64,000 bases of DNA, from positions 124,001-188,000 of the forward strand of contig NZ_VHLH01000002.1 in the NCBI RefSeq assembly GCF_006516965.1, in the 5' to 3' direction. The stretch is from Pararhizobium mangrovi (lineage in GTDB: Bacteria; Pseudomonadota; Alphaproteobacteria; Rhizobiales; Rhizobiaceae). How positions within the stretch are numbered: position 1 is the first letter of the stretch; each line of letters begins with the position of its first letter. A program made the position numbers and the translations under genes. Shown in pieces: positions 8,033 through 17,115 of the stretch. The notes under the pieces were generated by a model that had not been told where the DNA came from, did not search any database, and was given only the letters and a program-made list of their open reading frames with translations.

Positions 8033-9352
8033 TCAGGAGCCGGTGGCGCGCATCGGCTCCGTCGGCTGCTTGTTGTCCTGCTTCTGTTCCGTTTCCACCC
8101 TGGCGCTCGCACTTTCGTTCCGCGAGTCGAGCGTCTTCAGGCGCGCCTCTTCCTCGTAGATGTAATCGCGCGTGACCGGCACCGAATCGACGCGGTGGCC
8201 GAGCTGGATCTGGAAGACGACGAGCCCCTGCCAGCGGAAGGCGCTTTCCGATGCGGCGAGGTAGAATTCCCACATCCGGCAGAACCGCTCGTCGTAGAGC
8301 GCCTTCGCCTCGTCCCAATGCTCGACGAACCGCGCGCGCCATGCCTTCAGCGTTTCGGCGTAGTGCAGGCGAAGCATCTCGATATCGGTGACGACGAGGC
8401 CCGCCCGCTCGATATGCGGCATGATCTCGGAGAGCGAGGGAATGTAGCCGCCCGGGAAGATGTGCTTCTCGATGAAGGCGTTGGTCGGCGAGGGGCCGTC
8501 GGCCTGGCCGATCGTGTGCAGGAGCATCACGCCGTTCTCGTCAAGAAGCTTGGCGGACTTGTCGAAGAACTCGGCGTAGTTCTTGCGCCCGACATGCTCG
8601 AACATGCCGACGGAGACGATCCGGTCGAAGGTCCGCTCGAGCGCGCGGTAGTCCTTGAGAAGGAAGTCCGCGTGATCGGCGATGCCTTCTTCCCTGGCGC
8701 GCCGGTTGGCGATGCCGTGCTGCTCGGTGGAAAGCGTGACACCCGTCACGTCCGCGCGGCAGTGGCGGGCGAGGTAGAGCCCCATGCCGCCCCAGCCGCA
8801 GCCGATGTCGAGCGTCGTCAGCTCTTCGCGATCCATCCGCATCTTGGCCGCGATATGCCGCTTCTTGGCGAGCTGTGCCTCTTCGAGATCGGTTTCCGGT
8901 GTCGGAAAGTAGGCGCAGGAATACTGCTTGTCCCGGTCGAGAAAGAGATCGTACATCTCGCCGGACAGGTCGTAATGCGCCTCGACGTTGGCGCGCGAGC
9001 GCAACAGGTCGTTGCCCTTGGCGGCAAGTGCCATGCCGCGCCGCGCCTGGTCGATGACCTTGAGCCACATTCTGGAGCGGCCGACGCCGCCGCCCGAATT
9101 GGAAAAGACCGTATGCAGGAAATCGTAGATGGTGCCGTTTTCCAGGACGAGTTCCCCGTCCATGTAGCACTCGCCGATCTTCAGCGTCGGATCGAGGAAG
9201 GCGGACCGTTCGGCCGCGCGGGAGGTGAAGCGGATATGGACCGGCGTACCGGTGCCGTCACCGAAGTGGCTCACCTCGCCGTTCCAGGAAGTAATGGTCA
9301 GGTCGCCTGATTTCACAGTATCGGCGATGAATTTTCGGAATATGGGATGCAT
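8033..9352 (-). CDS. cfa: cyclopropane-fatty-acyl-phospholipid synthase
   Basis: This SAM-dependent enzyme methylenates cis double bonds in membrane phospholipid acyl chains, a stationary-phase and acid/stress adaptation. The 439 residues carry an N-terminal lipid-binding region, the CFA signature VEAHYDLSGEMYDLFLD (about 123-139) followed by YSCAYF, and the SAM motif LDIGCGWGGMG at about 181-191. The C-terminal tail of about 30 residues is polar and rich in Gln and Lys, beyond the usual end. The gene sits between rplI and dnaB, which are normally adjacent or nearly so in relatives. Its promoter must lie between 9353 and the rplI terminator or be read-through from rplI. Confidence 0.95.
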   Translation of the reverse strand: MHPIFRKFIADTVKSGDLTITSWNGEVSHFGDGTGTPVHIRFTSRAAERSAFLDPTLKIGECYMDGELVLENGTIYDFLHTVFSNSGGGVGRSRMWLKVIDQARRGMALAAKGNDLLRSRANVEAHYDLSGEMYDLFLDRDKQYSCAYFPTPETDLEEAQLAKKRHIAAKMRMDREELTTLDIGCGWGGMGLYLARHCRADVTGVTLSTEQHGIANRRAREEGIADHADFLLKDYRALERTFDRIVSVGMFEHVGRKNYAEFFDKSAKLLDENGVMLLHTIGQADGPSPTNAFIEKHIFPGGYIPSLSEIMPHIERAGLVVTDIEMLRLHYAETLKAWRARFVEHWDEAKALYDERFCRMWEFYLAASESAFRWQGLVVFQIQLGHRVDSVPVTRDYIYEEEARLKTLDSRNESASARVETEQKQDNKQPTEPMRATGS

Positions 9353-9510
9353 GACGTCTACTCGAACTCACGACAATGGGCGATCGGCGGCAATCATTGC
9401 GCTCGAGGCGCGGCACCGCAAGAGGCGCGCGCGGGGGGCGCCTGAACCCGTCGGTCAGGTCGTGAGCCGGGATACTACCGTCGTCCCGTCAACGGAAGTC
9501 CTTCGTGGCG

Positions 9511-9542
9511 AAAAAGTGAGCGCCCGTCGAAAACGGGCACTC
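9511..9542 (-). terminator. intrinsic terminator after rplI
   Basis: Read on the minus strand, GAGTGCCCG pairs with CGGGCGCTC (one G-U) around a 7-base loop, followed at once by ACTTTTT. It lies 45 bases past the rplI stop and before cfa, so it ends the ribosomal-protein transcript and separates cfa from it. Confidence 0.82.
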
Positions 9543-9587
9543 GAAGGGCGTTTTTATGCAACGCCGTATGTCGGTTGAGCCAACGCG

Positions 9588-10226
9588 TCAGACGTCGGAA
9601 GACGTCGTCTGCGTATCGTCTTCCCCTTCGGCCGTTTCCTCTTCGGACAGGGTGTCTGGAGAAACGCCATCGTCGAAGAGTTCATCGGCGTCAAGCTCTT
9701 CTTCTTCCTCTTCCTCGTCGCTTCCGTAGATCGCATCGGCGGAGGAGAGATCCTCGCCGCGAGCCTGGCGCTCGGCTTCGTCGGCCGAACGGGCGACGTT
9801 GAACTCGACGGAAACCTCGACCTCGGGGTGGAGAAGAAGCGGAATCGAGTGCAGGCCGATTTCCTTGATCGGATTGTTGAGTTCGACCTGATTGCGGCCG
9901 ACCGTGAAGCCTTCTTCGGCCAGGACCGCCACGACGTCGCGATTGGCGACCGAGCCGTAGAGCTGGCCGGTCTCGCCGGCTGCGCGAACGACGACGAAGG
10001 ACTTGCCGTTCAGCTTTTCGGCGACGGCCTCGGCTTCCGTGCGGCGTTCGAGATTGCGTGCCTCGAGGGTCGCGCGCTCGGATTCGAAGCGTGTCTTGTT
10101 GGCCTCGTTCGCACGAAGGGCCTTGCCCTGCGGGAGCAGGAAGTTGCGCGCGTAGCCGTTGCGCACGCTGACGGTCTGGCCCATCTGGCCGAGCTTGGGA
10201 ATGCGTTCGAGAAGAATGACGTCCAT
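9588..10226 (-). CDS. rplI: 50S ribosomal protein L9 with long acidic tail
   Basis: L9 binds 23S rRNA at the base of the L1 stalk and helps maintain reading frame. The start at 10226 gives [16 protein letters not shown], the standard N-terminus, with the [13 protein letters not shown] motif and a C-terminal domain ending near residue 160. The protein is 212 residues against about 150 in E. coli. The extra C-terminal part is extremely acidic, including seven consecutive Glu near residue 175 and many Asp, Glu and Thr up to the end. Tails of this kind occur in rhizobial L9 proteins, though this one is strong. It is the last gene of the rpsF-rpsR-DUF2232-rplI operon. Confidence 0.97.
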   Translation of the reverse strand: MDVILLERIPKLGQMGQTVSVRNGYARNFLLPQGKALRANEANKTRFESERATLEARNLERRTEAEAVAEKLNGKSFVVVRAAGETGQLYGSVANRDVVAVLAEEGFTVGRNQVELNNPIKEIGLHSIPLLLHPEVEVSVEFNVARSADEAERQARGEDLSSADAIYGSDEEEEEEELDADELFDDGVSPDTLSEEETAEGEDDTQTTSSDV

Positions 10227-10273
10227 CGTCTTTTTCCTTTCCTTGGAGGTAGTGCGTTTGGTTTCGGTTCGTT

Positions 10274-11227
10274 TCAGGTGCGATCCCGCTGCCGGCCCGG
10301 AATGGCGCCCGCCGATTCGGCAAGGCCCGCAACGAGAAAGAAGATGATCGGCACGGTGAAGAGGATCACCGCGACATAGGCGAAGCACAGGACGGCCATG
10401 CGCCATGGCTTGCCGCGCGTGCGATCGTGCATGACGGCGAAGCCCGAGAGCACGAAGCCCGTGCCGAAAGCGCCGCAGATCGCCGAGCCGATCAGTTCCG
10501 GAATGCCGCCGACGAAGAGCAGGACGAGACCGAGAAGCATCGCGCCGAGACCCGCGCGCGGCATGCGCAGGGCACGCGGAACGTCGTCGCGCGGCCGCTT
10601 CGCCCGGCCGGAAGCACGAACGACCGCCGCCGCCACGTAGAGCGAAAAGAACAGGATCAGGACCCAGGCGCCGCCCTGCACGGCGGGCAGCAGCTTGGCG
10701 AGCAGGTCCTTCATCTGCGCCGTCGTCGCGGCGTCCGGATGGTAGGTCGGGTCCTGCTGCTGCATGACGCGGACGAAGGCATCGACGACCGGTCCGATGA
10801 CGTCCTTGCCGTAGCCGACGACGAAGCCGAGAACGACCAGCCCGAGCGTGACGAGGCCGCAAAGGTGCAACAGGATCCGCGAAAGCGGATACCACGCGAG
10901 CTCGCCGCTCGTGCCGCCGACCTCTTCGGCCGGTCGCGCGAGGTTGGCGAGGTAGCCGATCCAGGCTGCCGGCAGCAGGCTCGTCACCAGGATGCTGAGT
11001 GCGGCCAGCGGCTGCAACAGGACCGCGATCGACAGGCCGGCGACGACGACGGCGACGAGCGCGGCCGCGTTGCCCCAGCCGAGCGAGGCGATCAGCAGCG
11101 GCAGCGTCATGCTGGCGGTGAGAAAGAACGAGGCGGAGGAGGGCGTGCCGGCGCTCAGCGACAGAAGCGCCGTCGCGATGCCGGCCAGAAGGCCGATCAG
11201 CAAGGATTGCCGGTCGATCTTGGTCAA
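10274..11227 (-). CDS. DUF2232 (YybS-like) multipass membrane protein
   Basis: This 317-residue integral membrane protein has about eight hydrophobic segments, starting with [19 protein letters not shown] near the N-terminus. It matches by position and pattern the DUF2232 proteins encoded between rpsR and rplI in Hyphomicrobiales. Relatives of YybS have no established biochemical role; a transporter-like fold is suspected. It is 47 bases upstream of rplI and 150 bases downstream of rpsR, in one operon. No catalytic motif is visible. Confidence 0.82.
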   Translation of the reverse strand: MTKIDRQSLLIGLLAGIATALLSLSAGTPSSASFFLTASMTLPLLIASLGWGNAAALVAVVVAGLSIAVLLQPLAALSILVTSLLPAAWIGYLANLARPAEEVGGTSGELAWYPLSRILLHLCGLVTLGLVVLGFVVGYGKDVIGPVVDAFVRVMQQQDPTYHPDAATTAQMKDLLAKLLPAVQGGAWVLILFFSLYVAAAVVRASGRAKRPRDDVPRALRMPRAGLGAMLLGLVLLFVGGIPELIGSAICGAFGTGFVLSGFAVMHDRTRGKPWRMAVLCFAYVAVILFTVPIIFFLVAGLAESAGAIPGRQRDRT

Positions 11228-11343
11228 AGCGCTGTCCTGCCGTTTAAGCAGTTAGGGGCGCGATGGATCCTGAGAGGATCCACGGTCCCAACTCGGGTTT
11301 TCGAAAGGGCCTGTCCGCGCCCGTCGCGGTCGGCCTGAATGGT

Positions 11344-11366
11344 GCGGACGGCTCTTCGCCGTCCGC
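11344..11366 (-). other. 9-bp perfect hairpin downstream of rpsR
   Basis: GCGGACGGC (11344-11352) and GCCGTCCGC (11358-11366) form a perfect stem with a 5-base loop, 12 bases after the rpsR stop. There is no T-run on the minus strand. It may be a processing or stability element that sets the ratio of S6/S18 mRNA to the distal DUF2232-rplI part; a chance palindrome cannot be excluded. Confidence 0.4.
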
Positions 11367-11377
11367 GTCGTCGTTTC

Positions 11378-11626
11378 TTACTTCACCGCGTAGGGAAGAA
11401 GGCCGAGCTCACGGGCGCGCTTGATGGCGCGGGCGAGTTCACGCTGCTTCTTCTGGCTGACGGCGGTGATGCGCGACGGCACGATCTTGCCGCGCTCGGA
11501 AACGTAGCGCTGAAGAAGGCGCACGTCCTTGTAGTCGATCCGCGGCGCGTTGGCACCGGAGAAGGGGCAGGTCTTGCGCCGGCGATGGAACGGGCGGCGC
11601 GTGGGGATCTGGTTGATGTCGACCAT
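11378..11626 (-). CDS. rpsR: 30S ribosomal protein S18
   Basis: S18 is a small basic protein of the 30S platform that pairs with S6. The 82 residues include the family core [20 protein letters not shown] and [20 protein letters not shown]. Length and N-terminal basic stretch are normal for alphaproteobacteria. It lies 26 bases after rpsF in the same operon. Confidence 0.98.
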   Translation of the reverse strand: MVDINQIPTRRPFHRRRKTCPFSGANAPRIDYKDVRLLQRYVSERGKIVPSRITAVSQKKQRELARAIKRARELGLLPYAVK

Positions 11627-11652
11627 TATCGGTTGCTCCTGATCTTCTTGCC

Positions 11653-12033
11653 TTAGCGCCGGGGGCCGCCGGCACCACCGCGTCCGCGGTCGCCGCGGCG
11701 ATCGTCACGATCGCGCTTCTGCATCATCGCGGAAGGGCCTTCCTCGTGCTCGTCGACGCGGATCGTCATGAAGCGCAGGATGTCCTCGTTGTACCGCATC
11801 TGGCGCTCCATCTCCTTGACGGCCGGTGCCGGCGCGTCGAGGTCCATGAGGACGTAATAGGCCTTGCGGTTCTTCTTGATGCGGTAGGCGAGGGACTTCA
11901 GGCCCCAGTTCTCGACGCGACCGACGGAACCGCCGCCGCTTTCGATCACGCCGCGGAACTGCTCGACGAGCGCTTCGGCCTGCTGGCCGGAAACGTCCTG
12001 ACGGGCAAGGAATACGTGTTCGTATAAAGCCAT
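11653..12033 (-). CDS. rpsF: 30S ribosomal protein S6
   Basis: S6 binds the central domain of 16S rRNA with S18. The 126 residues begin [15 protein letters not shown] and contain the [19 protein letters not shown] motif. The C-terminal tail (about residues 105-126) is Arg/Gly/Asp-rich, ending GGPRR, longer than the E. coli tail that is glutamylated. First gene of the rpsF-rpsR-DUF2232-rplI operon; its promoter should lie in the 286-base gap upstream, where no obvious -35/-10 pair stands out. Confidence 0.98.
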   Translation of the reverse strand: MALYEHVFLARQDVSGQQAEALVEQFRGVIESGGGSVGRVENWGLKSLAYRIKKNRKAYYVLMDLDAPAPAVKEMERQMRYNEDILRFMTIRVDEHEEGPSAMMQKRDRDDRRGDRGRGGAGGPRR

Positions 12034-12319
12034 GTGGCTCGTTACCTTTCTTGCTTCTCTTCATGCCCGGCGATCGGCGGCTAAGCCTCAACGACTTCTC
12101 AAGGAGGGCCGGCATGGCCCGCGCAAGAAAGACGTTGGATCGAGACGGTCGAGAGCGGAGACACGGGAGGCTAGGGCGCTCGTCGCCCGAGACGGCACCG
12201 CCAAAGCGGCCGCCGGCCCTCCGTTCAGCCCCCAGCCAGATGACCGGGCGTTCGAACAGGCGCCATGTACGGGCTTTTGGAACGAAGCGCAAGGGCAGGA
12301 CGCCGGCGCGCGCCCCGAT

Positions 12320-13246
12320 TCAAAGCAGCATCGCGACGTAGGCTGCATAACCGGCAAGCATGACGAGGCCGAGGACGCGACCGAATCGCCCGCCGAGTGC
12401 GAGCGCCAGCCCGAGGAGAACCGCGAGCCCGGTCATGACCGGCACGTCGAACCGGGCGATGTCGGCGGAAACGTCGACGGGGTGGATCGCCGCGGTCAGG
12501 CCGAGCGTGGCGAGAATATTGAAGAGGTTCGAGCCGATCACGTTGCCGAGGACGACTGCGCCCTGGCGGCGCATTGCAGCCGAGATCGCCGCGGCGATCT
12601 CCGGCAGGCTGGTGCCGACGGCGACGACCGTCAGGCCGATGGTCGCCTCCGAAAGCCCGGCGTCGCGGGCGAGCCGGACGGCGGAACCGACGAGAAGTTC
12701 CGCGCCGACGAAAAGCGCGGCGAACCCGCCGAGGAGCAGAAGCCCCTCGACCCATCCCGACAGTCGGGTCGCCGCTTCCTCGTCCGGTTCGACCTCCTTC
12801 GCCCGGTCGATCAGCATCGCGGCGGCGAGGTAGACGACGAGCGAGACGAAGAGGACGAGACCGGCCACCCGGCCGATCCCTCCGCTCCAGCCGAGCAGCA
12901 GGAGCGCGACGCAGGCCGCGACCATGACGCCGGTATCGCGCAGAAGGCTCGTGCCCCGGGCGACGATCGGCGAGAGCACGGCCGCGACGCCGACGACGAG
13001 CAGAATGTTGGCGATGTTGGAGCCGACGATGTTGCCGACGGCGATATCCGGCGAGCCGCGCAACGCCGCCTGCAGGCAGACCAGGAATTCGGGCAGCGAC
13101 GTGCCGAAGCCGATGACGGTCATTCCGACGAGGAGGGGCGGCATGCCGAGGCGGTTTGCGAACGAAACCGCGCCACGCACCAGCCCTTCGCCTCCGGCGA
13201 ACAGCAGCACGAGCCCGGCGGCGAGCAGGAGGAGGTCGCTCGTCAA
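12320..13246 (-). CDS. CaCA-family calcium/sodium antiporter (YrbG-like)
   Basis: This inner-membrane cation exchanger of about 308 residues has the two homologous halves of the Ca2+:cation antiporter family. The first alpha-repeat is GFGTSLPEFLVCLQA and the second AVGTSLPEIAAAISA, each with the ion-binding Glu, and both are followed by GNIVGSN / GNVIGSN. A TTG start at 13246 is chosen: it has an AAGAAAGG site just upstream and gives MTSDLLLLAAGLVLL, the expected first membrane helix. Residues further upstream are charged and poorly conserved. It is transcribed toward rpsF and divergently from fabD. Confidence 0.88.
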   Translation of the reverse strand: MTSDLLLLAAGLVLLFAGGEGLVRGAVSFANRLGMPPLLVGMTVIGFGTSLPEFLVCLQAALRGSPDIAVGNIVGSNIANILLVVGVAAVLSPIVARGTSLLRDTGVMVAACVALLLLGWSGGIGRVAGLVLFVSLVVYLAAAMLIDRAKEVEPDEEAATRLSGWVEGLLLLGGFAALFVGAELLVGSAVRLARDAGLSEATIGLTVVAVGTSLPEIAAAISAAMRRQGAVVLGNVIGSNLFNILATLGLTAAIHPVDVSADIARFDVPVMTGLAVLLGLALALGGRFGRVLGLVMLAGYAAYVAMLL

Positions 13247-13442
13247 GATTGCCTTTCTTCTCGCTCGAGATGCCGGTCGCACGTCCCTCCGCGGGGCGCC
13301 GGTCGCACCCGGCGCATTTGGGGGGTGCCGCAGCATCTTCAAGATGCAATCTCCGGTCCGGCGCCTACTTGACTCCGTTACGGCGAGCGTGAACACACGA
13401 GCGCTCAACGATACCGATGGCGCAGGACGCGGGACGACACGG

Positions 13443-14387
13443 ATGACACATGCTTTCACCTTTCCCGGGCAGGGCAGCCAGGCCGTCGGCATGGGCCGCG
13501 ATCTCGCGGAAGCCTTTCCGGAAGCGCGTGCCGTCTTCGACGAGGTCGATTCCGCGCTCGGCCAGAAACTCTCAGCGATCATGTGGGAGGGACCGGAGGA
13601 AGAGCTGACGCTGACGGCGAACGCCCAGCCGGCACTGATGAGCGTCTCGATGGCCGCGATGCGGGTGCTCGAAAGCCGCGGTCTCGACCTCAAGGAACAC
13701 GTCGCCTGCGTCGCCGGCCATTCGCTCGGCGAATATTCCGCACTCTGCGCGGCCGGCATGCTGACGCTCGCCGATACGGCACGTCTCCTTCGCATCCGTG
13801 GCAACGCCATGCAGGATGCGGTGCCGGTCGGCGAGGGCGCGATGGCCGCGATCATCGGGCTGACCGTCGACGTGGTCGAGGACGTGTGCCGCGAAGCGGG
13901 CGAGAACGGCGTCTGCGAAATCGCCAACGACAATGGCGGTGGGCAGTTCGTGGTTTCCGGCCATGCCGGGGCGATCGATCGTGCGACGGCGGTCGCCGAA
14001 GGCAAGGGCGCGCGGCGCGCGATCAAGCTGCCGGTCTCCGCGCCGTTCCACTCCACGCTGATGGAACCGGCGGCGACCATCATGCGAACGGCGATCGCCG
14101 AGGTCGAGATCGGCCCCTTGAGCGTGCCGGTCGTCGCGAACGTCACGGCCGAGCCGGTCGACCAGTCGGTGGAAGAGAGCAACCGCCTGGTCGAACAGGT
14201 GACCGGTCGCGTGCGCTGGCGCGAAACGATCGAATGGATGGCGGCGAACGGCGTCGACACGGTGCACGAGATCGGCACCGGCAAGGTGCTGACCGGGCTC
14301 GTCCGGCGGATCGACCGCTCGCTCGCGGGCATGGCGCTGAACACGCCCGCCGATCTTGAAAAGACGCTCGAAGCGCTCGGTCTCTGA
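13443..14387 (+). CDS. fabD: malonyl-CoA:ACP transacylase
   Basis: FabD moves the malonyl group from CoA to ACP, the entry step of type II fatty acid synthesis. The 314 residues show the N-terminal FPGQGSQAVGMG oxyanion motif, the nucleophile motif GHSLGEYSA with Ser94, a conserved Arg near 118-120, and His203 in APFHSTLM. The ATG at 13443 gives the canonical MTHAFTFPGQG start. It is first in the cluster fabD-fabG-acpP-fabF-mltG. Confidence 0.97.
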   Translation: MTHAFTFPGQGSQAVGMGRDLAEAFPEARAVFDEVDSALGQKLSAIMWEGPEEELTLTANAQPALMSVSMAAMRVLESRGLDLKEHVACVAGHSLGEYSALCAAGMLTLADTARLLRIRGNAMQDAVPVGEGAMAAIIGLTVDVVEDVCREAGENGVCEIANDNGGGQFVVSGHAGAIDRATAVAEGKGARRAIKLPVSAPFHSTLMEPAATIMRTAIAEVEIGPLSVPVVANVTAEPVDQSVEESNRLVEQVTGRVRWRETIEWMAANGVDTVHEIGTGKVLTGLVRRIDRSLAGMALNTPADLEKTLEALGL

Positions 14388-14511
14388 AGGCAGGGGCGAT
14401 CGCCGGAGGTGCCTTTCGGACATCGCATCGAAGCGGTGAACCGAGACGATCCGGCGCGCAAACGTCGAGAGCGTGAAACATACTGGATGATCGGGATGAC
14501 AAGGAGCGCCG

Positions 14512-15249
14512 ATGTTTGATCTTGAAGGGCGCAAGGCCCTCGTAACGGGTGCGAGCGGTGGTATCGGCGAGGCGATCGCCCGCATGCTTCACAAGGGCGG
14601 CGCGACGGTCGGCCTGCACGGTACGCGTCGCGAGAAGCTCGATGCGCTCGCCGAGGATCTCGGCGAGCGGACACTGGTGCTGCCGGCGGACCTTTCCGAG
14701 CGGCCGGCGGTGGACCGCCTCGCCGAAACCGCCGAGAGCGAACTCGGCGGCGTCGACCTCTTGGTCAACAATGCCGGCGTGACGCGCGACGGCCTCTTCG
14801 TGCGCATGGAGGACGCCGCCTGGGATGCCGTGCTCGAGGTCGATCTGACGTCGGTCTTCCGGCTGACCCGGGCGCTTGCGCATCCGATGATGCGCCGGCG
14901 CTTCGGGCGCATCGTCAACATCAGTTCCATCGTCGGGGTGACGGGCAATCCCGGCCAGGCGAACTATTGCGCGGCGAAGGCGGGCCTCATCGGCTTTTCC
15001 AAGTCGCTCGCCCAGGAGATCGCCACGCGCAACGTGACGGTCAACTGCGTGGCACCCGGCTTCATCGAATCGGCGATGACGGACAAGCTGAACGAAAAGC
15101 AGCGCGGCCGGATCATGGGCGCGATCCCCATGGGCCGCATGGGCACGGGCGACGAGGTCGCTTCCGCCGTTGCCTATCTCGCTTCGCGCGAGGCAGGCTA
15201 CGTGACGGGCCAGACCATCCACGTGAACGGCGGTATGGCAATGATCTGA
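14512..15249 (+). CDS. fabG: 3-oxoacyl-ACP reductase
   Basis: FabG reduces 3-ketoacyl-ACP to 3-hydroxyacyl-ACP with NADPH. This 245-residue short-chain dehydrogenase has the cofactor motif TGASGGIG (12-19), NNAG near 86-89, and the catalytic triad Ser138/139, Tyr152 and Lys156 (YCAAK). The C-terminal GGMAMI ending is typical of FabG in this order. It lies 124 bases after fabD and upstream of acpP, the standard arrangement. Confidence 0.96.
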   Translation: MFDLEGRKALVTGASGGIGEAIARMLHKGGATVGLHGTRREKLDALAEDLGERTLVLPADLSERPAVDRLAETAESELGGVDLLVNNAGVTRDGLFVRMEDAAWDAVLEVDLTSVFRLTRALAHPMMRRRFGRIVNISSIVGVTGNPGQANYCAAKAGLIGFSKSLAQEIATRNVTVNCVAPGFIESAMTDKLNEKQRGRIMGAIPMGRMGTGDEVASAVAYLASREAGYVTGQTIHVNGGMAMI

Positions 15250-15354
15250 GCGCACGCGAACATGAAAACAGCAATGGCGCTCGTACCTTGCCGCGCGGTT
15301 CTTCATGGAGCCGTGCAATTCGCGCACAGCAGGCGGGCAAGCAGCCCGCAACCG

Positions 15355-15383
15355 TTGAAAAATACGGCGCGAAGCTTGATTAG
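15355..15383 (+). promoter_or_regulatory. candidate promoter of acpP
   Basis: TTGAAA (15355-15360) and GATTAG (15378-15383) are separated by 17 bases, close to the sigma-70 type consensus for this group. The position, 58 bases before the acpP start in a 191-base gap, would allow the independent high-level transcription usual for acyl carrier protein genes. Confidence 0.4.
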
Positions 15384-15440
15384 GGGGTACGATGCCGCTA
15401 ACGAGGCACGAGTCAAATTCAAGAGGTCGAGGAACCCGAC

Positions 15441-15680
15441 ATGAGCGAGAGCATCGCAGACCGCGTTAAGAAGATTGTCGTCGAACATTTGGGCGTCGAT
15501 GCCGACAAGGTTGTCGAAAGCGCCAGCTTCATCGACGATCTCGGCGCCGATTCGCTCGATACCGTCGAACTCGTCATGGCATTCGAGGAAGAGTTCGGCG
15601 TCGAAATTCCCGACGACGCGGCCGACACCATCCTGACGGTTGGCGACGCCATCAAGTACATCGAGAAGCAGCAGGCCTGA
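15441..15680 (+). CDS. acpP: acyl carrier protein
   Basis: AcpP carries growing acyl chains on a 4'-phosphopantetheine arm. The 79-residue acidic protein contains the attachment motif [19 protein letters not shown] with Ser38. Length and helical pattern are standard. It lies between fabG and fabF and is probably transcribed both from its own promoter and as part of the cluster. Confidence 0.98.
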   Translation: MSESIADRVKKIVVEHLGVDADKVVESASFIDDLGADSLDTVELVMAFEEEFGVEIPDDAADTILTVGDAIKYIEKQQA

Positions 15681-15762
15681 GCCAGCGACCCGCTAGGGGG
15701 CGGCTTGCTGCCAGGGGACGGGCGCAAGCCGCTCGCAGACGGTTTCGGTCAAGGTTCGGGAT

Positions 15763-17031
15763 ATGTCGATGAGGCGTGTGGTCATCACGGGCCTGGGCGC
15801 GGTCACGCCGCTGGCAAGCGATGTGGAAACGACCTGGTCACGGCTGATCGAAGGGCGTAACGCGGCCAGAAAGGTCGACGAGTTCGAGGTCGAGGATCTG
15901 CCTGCCAAGATCGCCTGCCGGATTCCGGTAGGCGACGGGTCGGGCGGTACCTACAACCCCGACGCCTGGATGGAGCCCAAGGAACAGCGCAAGGTCGACC
16001 CGTTCATCGTCTATGCGATGGCGGCCGCCGACCAGGCGCTGATCGATGCCGGCTGGAAGCCGAAATCCGAGGCGGATCAGACCGCGACCGGTGTCCTCAT
16101 CGGTTCCGGTATCGGCGGGCTCGAAGGCATCGTCGACGCGGGACATACGTTGCGCGATCGCGGGCCGCGGCGGATTTCGCCCTTCTTCATCCCCGGCCGC
16201 CTCATCAATCTCGCTTCCGGACAGGTTTCGATCCGCCACGGTTTGCGCGGGCCGAACCATTCCGTCGTCACCGCCTGTTCCACCGGCGCGCACGCCATCG
16301 GCGATGCCAGCCGGCTGATCGGGCTCGGCGATGCCGACGTGATGGTGGCCGGCGGTACCGAATCGCCGATCTGCCGGATCGCGCTGGCAGGCTTCGCCGC
16401 CTGCAAGGCGCTCTCCATCAGCCGCAACGACGATCCGCAGGCCGCCTCGCGGCCCTACGATCGCGAGCGTGACGGTTTCGTCATGGGCGAGGGGGCGGGC
16501 ATCGTCGTTCTCGAAGAACTCGAGCACGCGAAGGCGCGCGGCGCACGGATCTACGCGGAAGTCGTCGGTTACGGTCTTTCCGGCGATGCCTTCCACATCA
16601 CTGCGCCCGCCGAGGACGGCAACGGCGCCTACCGGTGCATGCAGTCCGCTCTCAAACGAGCCGGTCTGGACGCAAGCGACGTCGACTACATCAATGCGCA
16701 CGGCACCTCGACGATGGCCGACACCATCGAACTGGCTGCCGTCGAACGGCTCGTCGGCGATGCCGCGGACACCGTCTCGATGTCGTCGACGAAATCGGCG
16801 ATCGGTCATCTGCTCGGTGCGGCCGGTGCGGTCGAGGCGATCTTCTCCGTGCTGGCGATCAGGGACAACGTCGCGCCGCCGACGCTGAACCTGGAGAATC
16901 CCGAGCGCGAAACGGCGATCGACCTCGTGCCGCTCTCGGCCCGCAAGCGCGAGATCAACGTCGCCCTGTCGAACTCGTTCGGTTTCGGCGGCACCAACGC
17001 CTCGCTGGTGCTCAGCCGCTACGACGCGTGA
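15763..17031 (+). CDS. fabF: 3-oxoacyl-ACP synthase II
   Basis: FabF condenses malonyl-ACP with acyl-ACP to elongate fatty acids. The 422 residues show the Cys-His-His triad: Cys172 in TACSTGAHA, His near 311 in INAHGTST and His near 349 in KSAIGHLLGAAG. The start at 15763 gives MSMRRVVITGLGAV; the ATG two codons later is an equally good alternative. It is followed by mltG after 84 bases, as in other rhizobia. Confidence 0.97.
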   Translation: MSMRRVVITGLGAVTPLASDVETTWSRLIEGRNAARKVDEFEVEDLPAKIACRIPVGDGSGGTYNPDAWMEPKEQRKVDPFIVYAMAAADQALIDAGWKPKSEADQTATGVLIGSGIGGLEGIVDAGHTLRDRGPRRISPFFIPGRLINLASGQVSIRHGLRGPNHSVVTACSTGAHAIGDASRLIGLGDADVMVAGGTESPICRIALAGFAACKALSISRNDDPQAASRPYDRERDGFVMGEGAGIVVLEELEHAKARGARIYAEVVGYGLSGDAFHITAPAEDGNGAYRCMQSALKRAGLDASDVDYINAHGTSTMADTIELAAVERLVGDAADTVSMSSTKSAIGHLLGAAGAVEAIFSVLAIRDNVAPPTLNLENPERETAIDLVPLSARKREINVALSNSFGFGGTNASLVLSRYDA

Positions 17032-17115
17032 CGGTGCGACACCCGGACATCGCGCTTTCGCCACAATGCGAACCATAACGATGCCGGACGAACCGGCGTC
17101 GAAGAGGGAACCGCT

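Noticed and set aside
12320-14674. A 784-codon open frame on the minus strand covering the antiporter and all of fabD antisense
   Set aside because: Only the part up to about 13246 resembles a real protein (the CaCA antiporter). The rest is antisense to fabD and arises from the high GC content, which depletes stop codons.
15700-15732. A 9-bp inverted repeat (GCGGCTTGC / GCAAGCCGC) in the acpP-fabF gap
   Set aside because: With a 15-base loop and no T-run it is within chance expectation, and acpP and fabF are normally co-transcribed.
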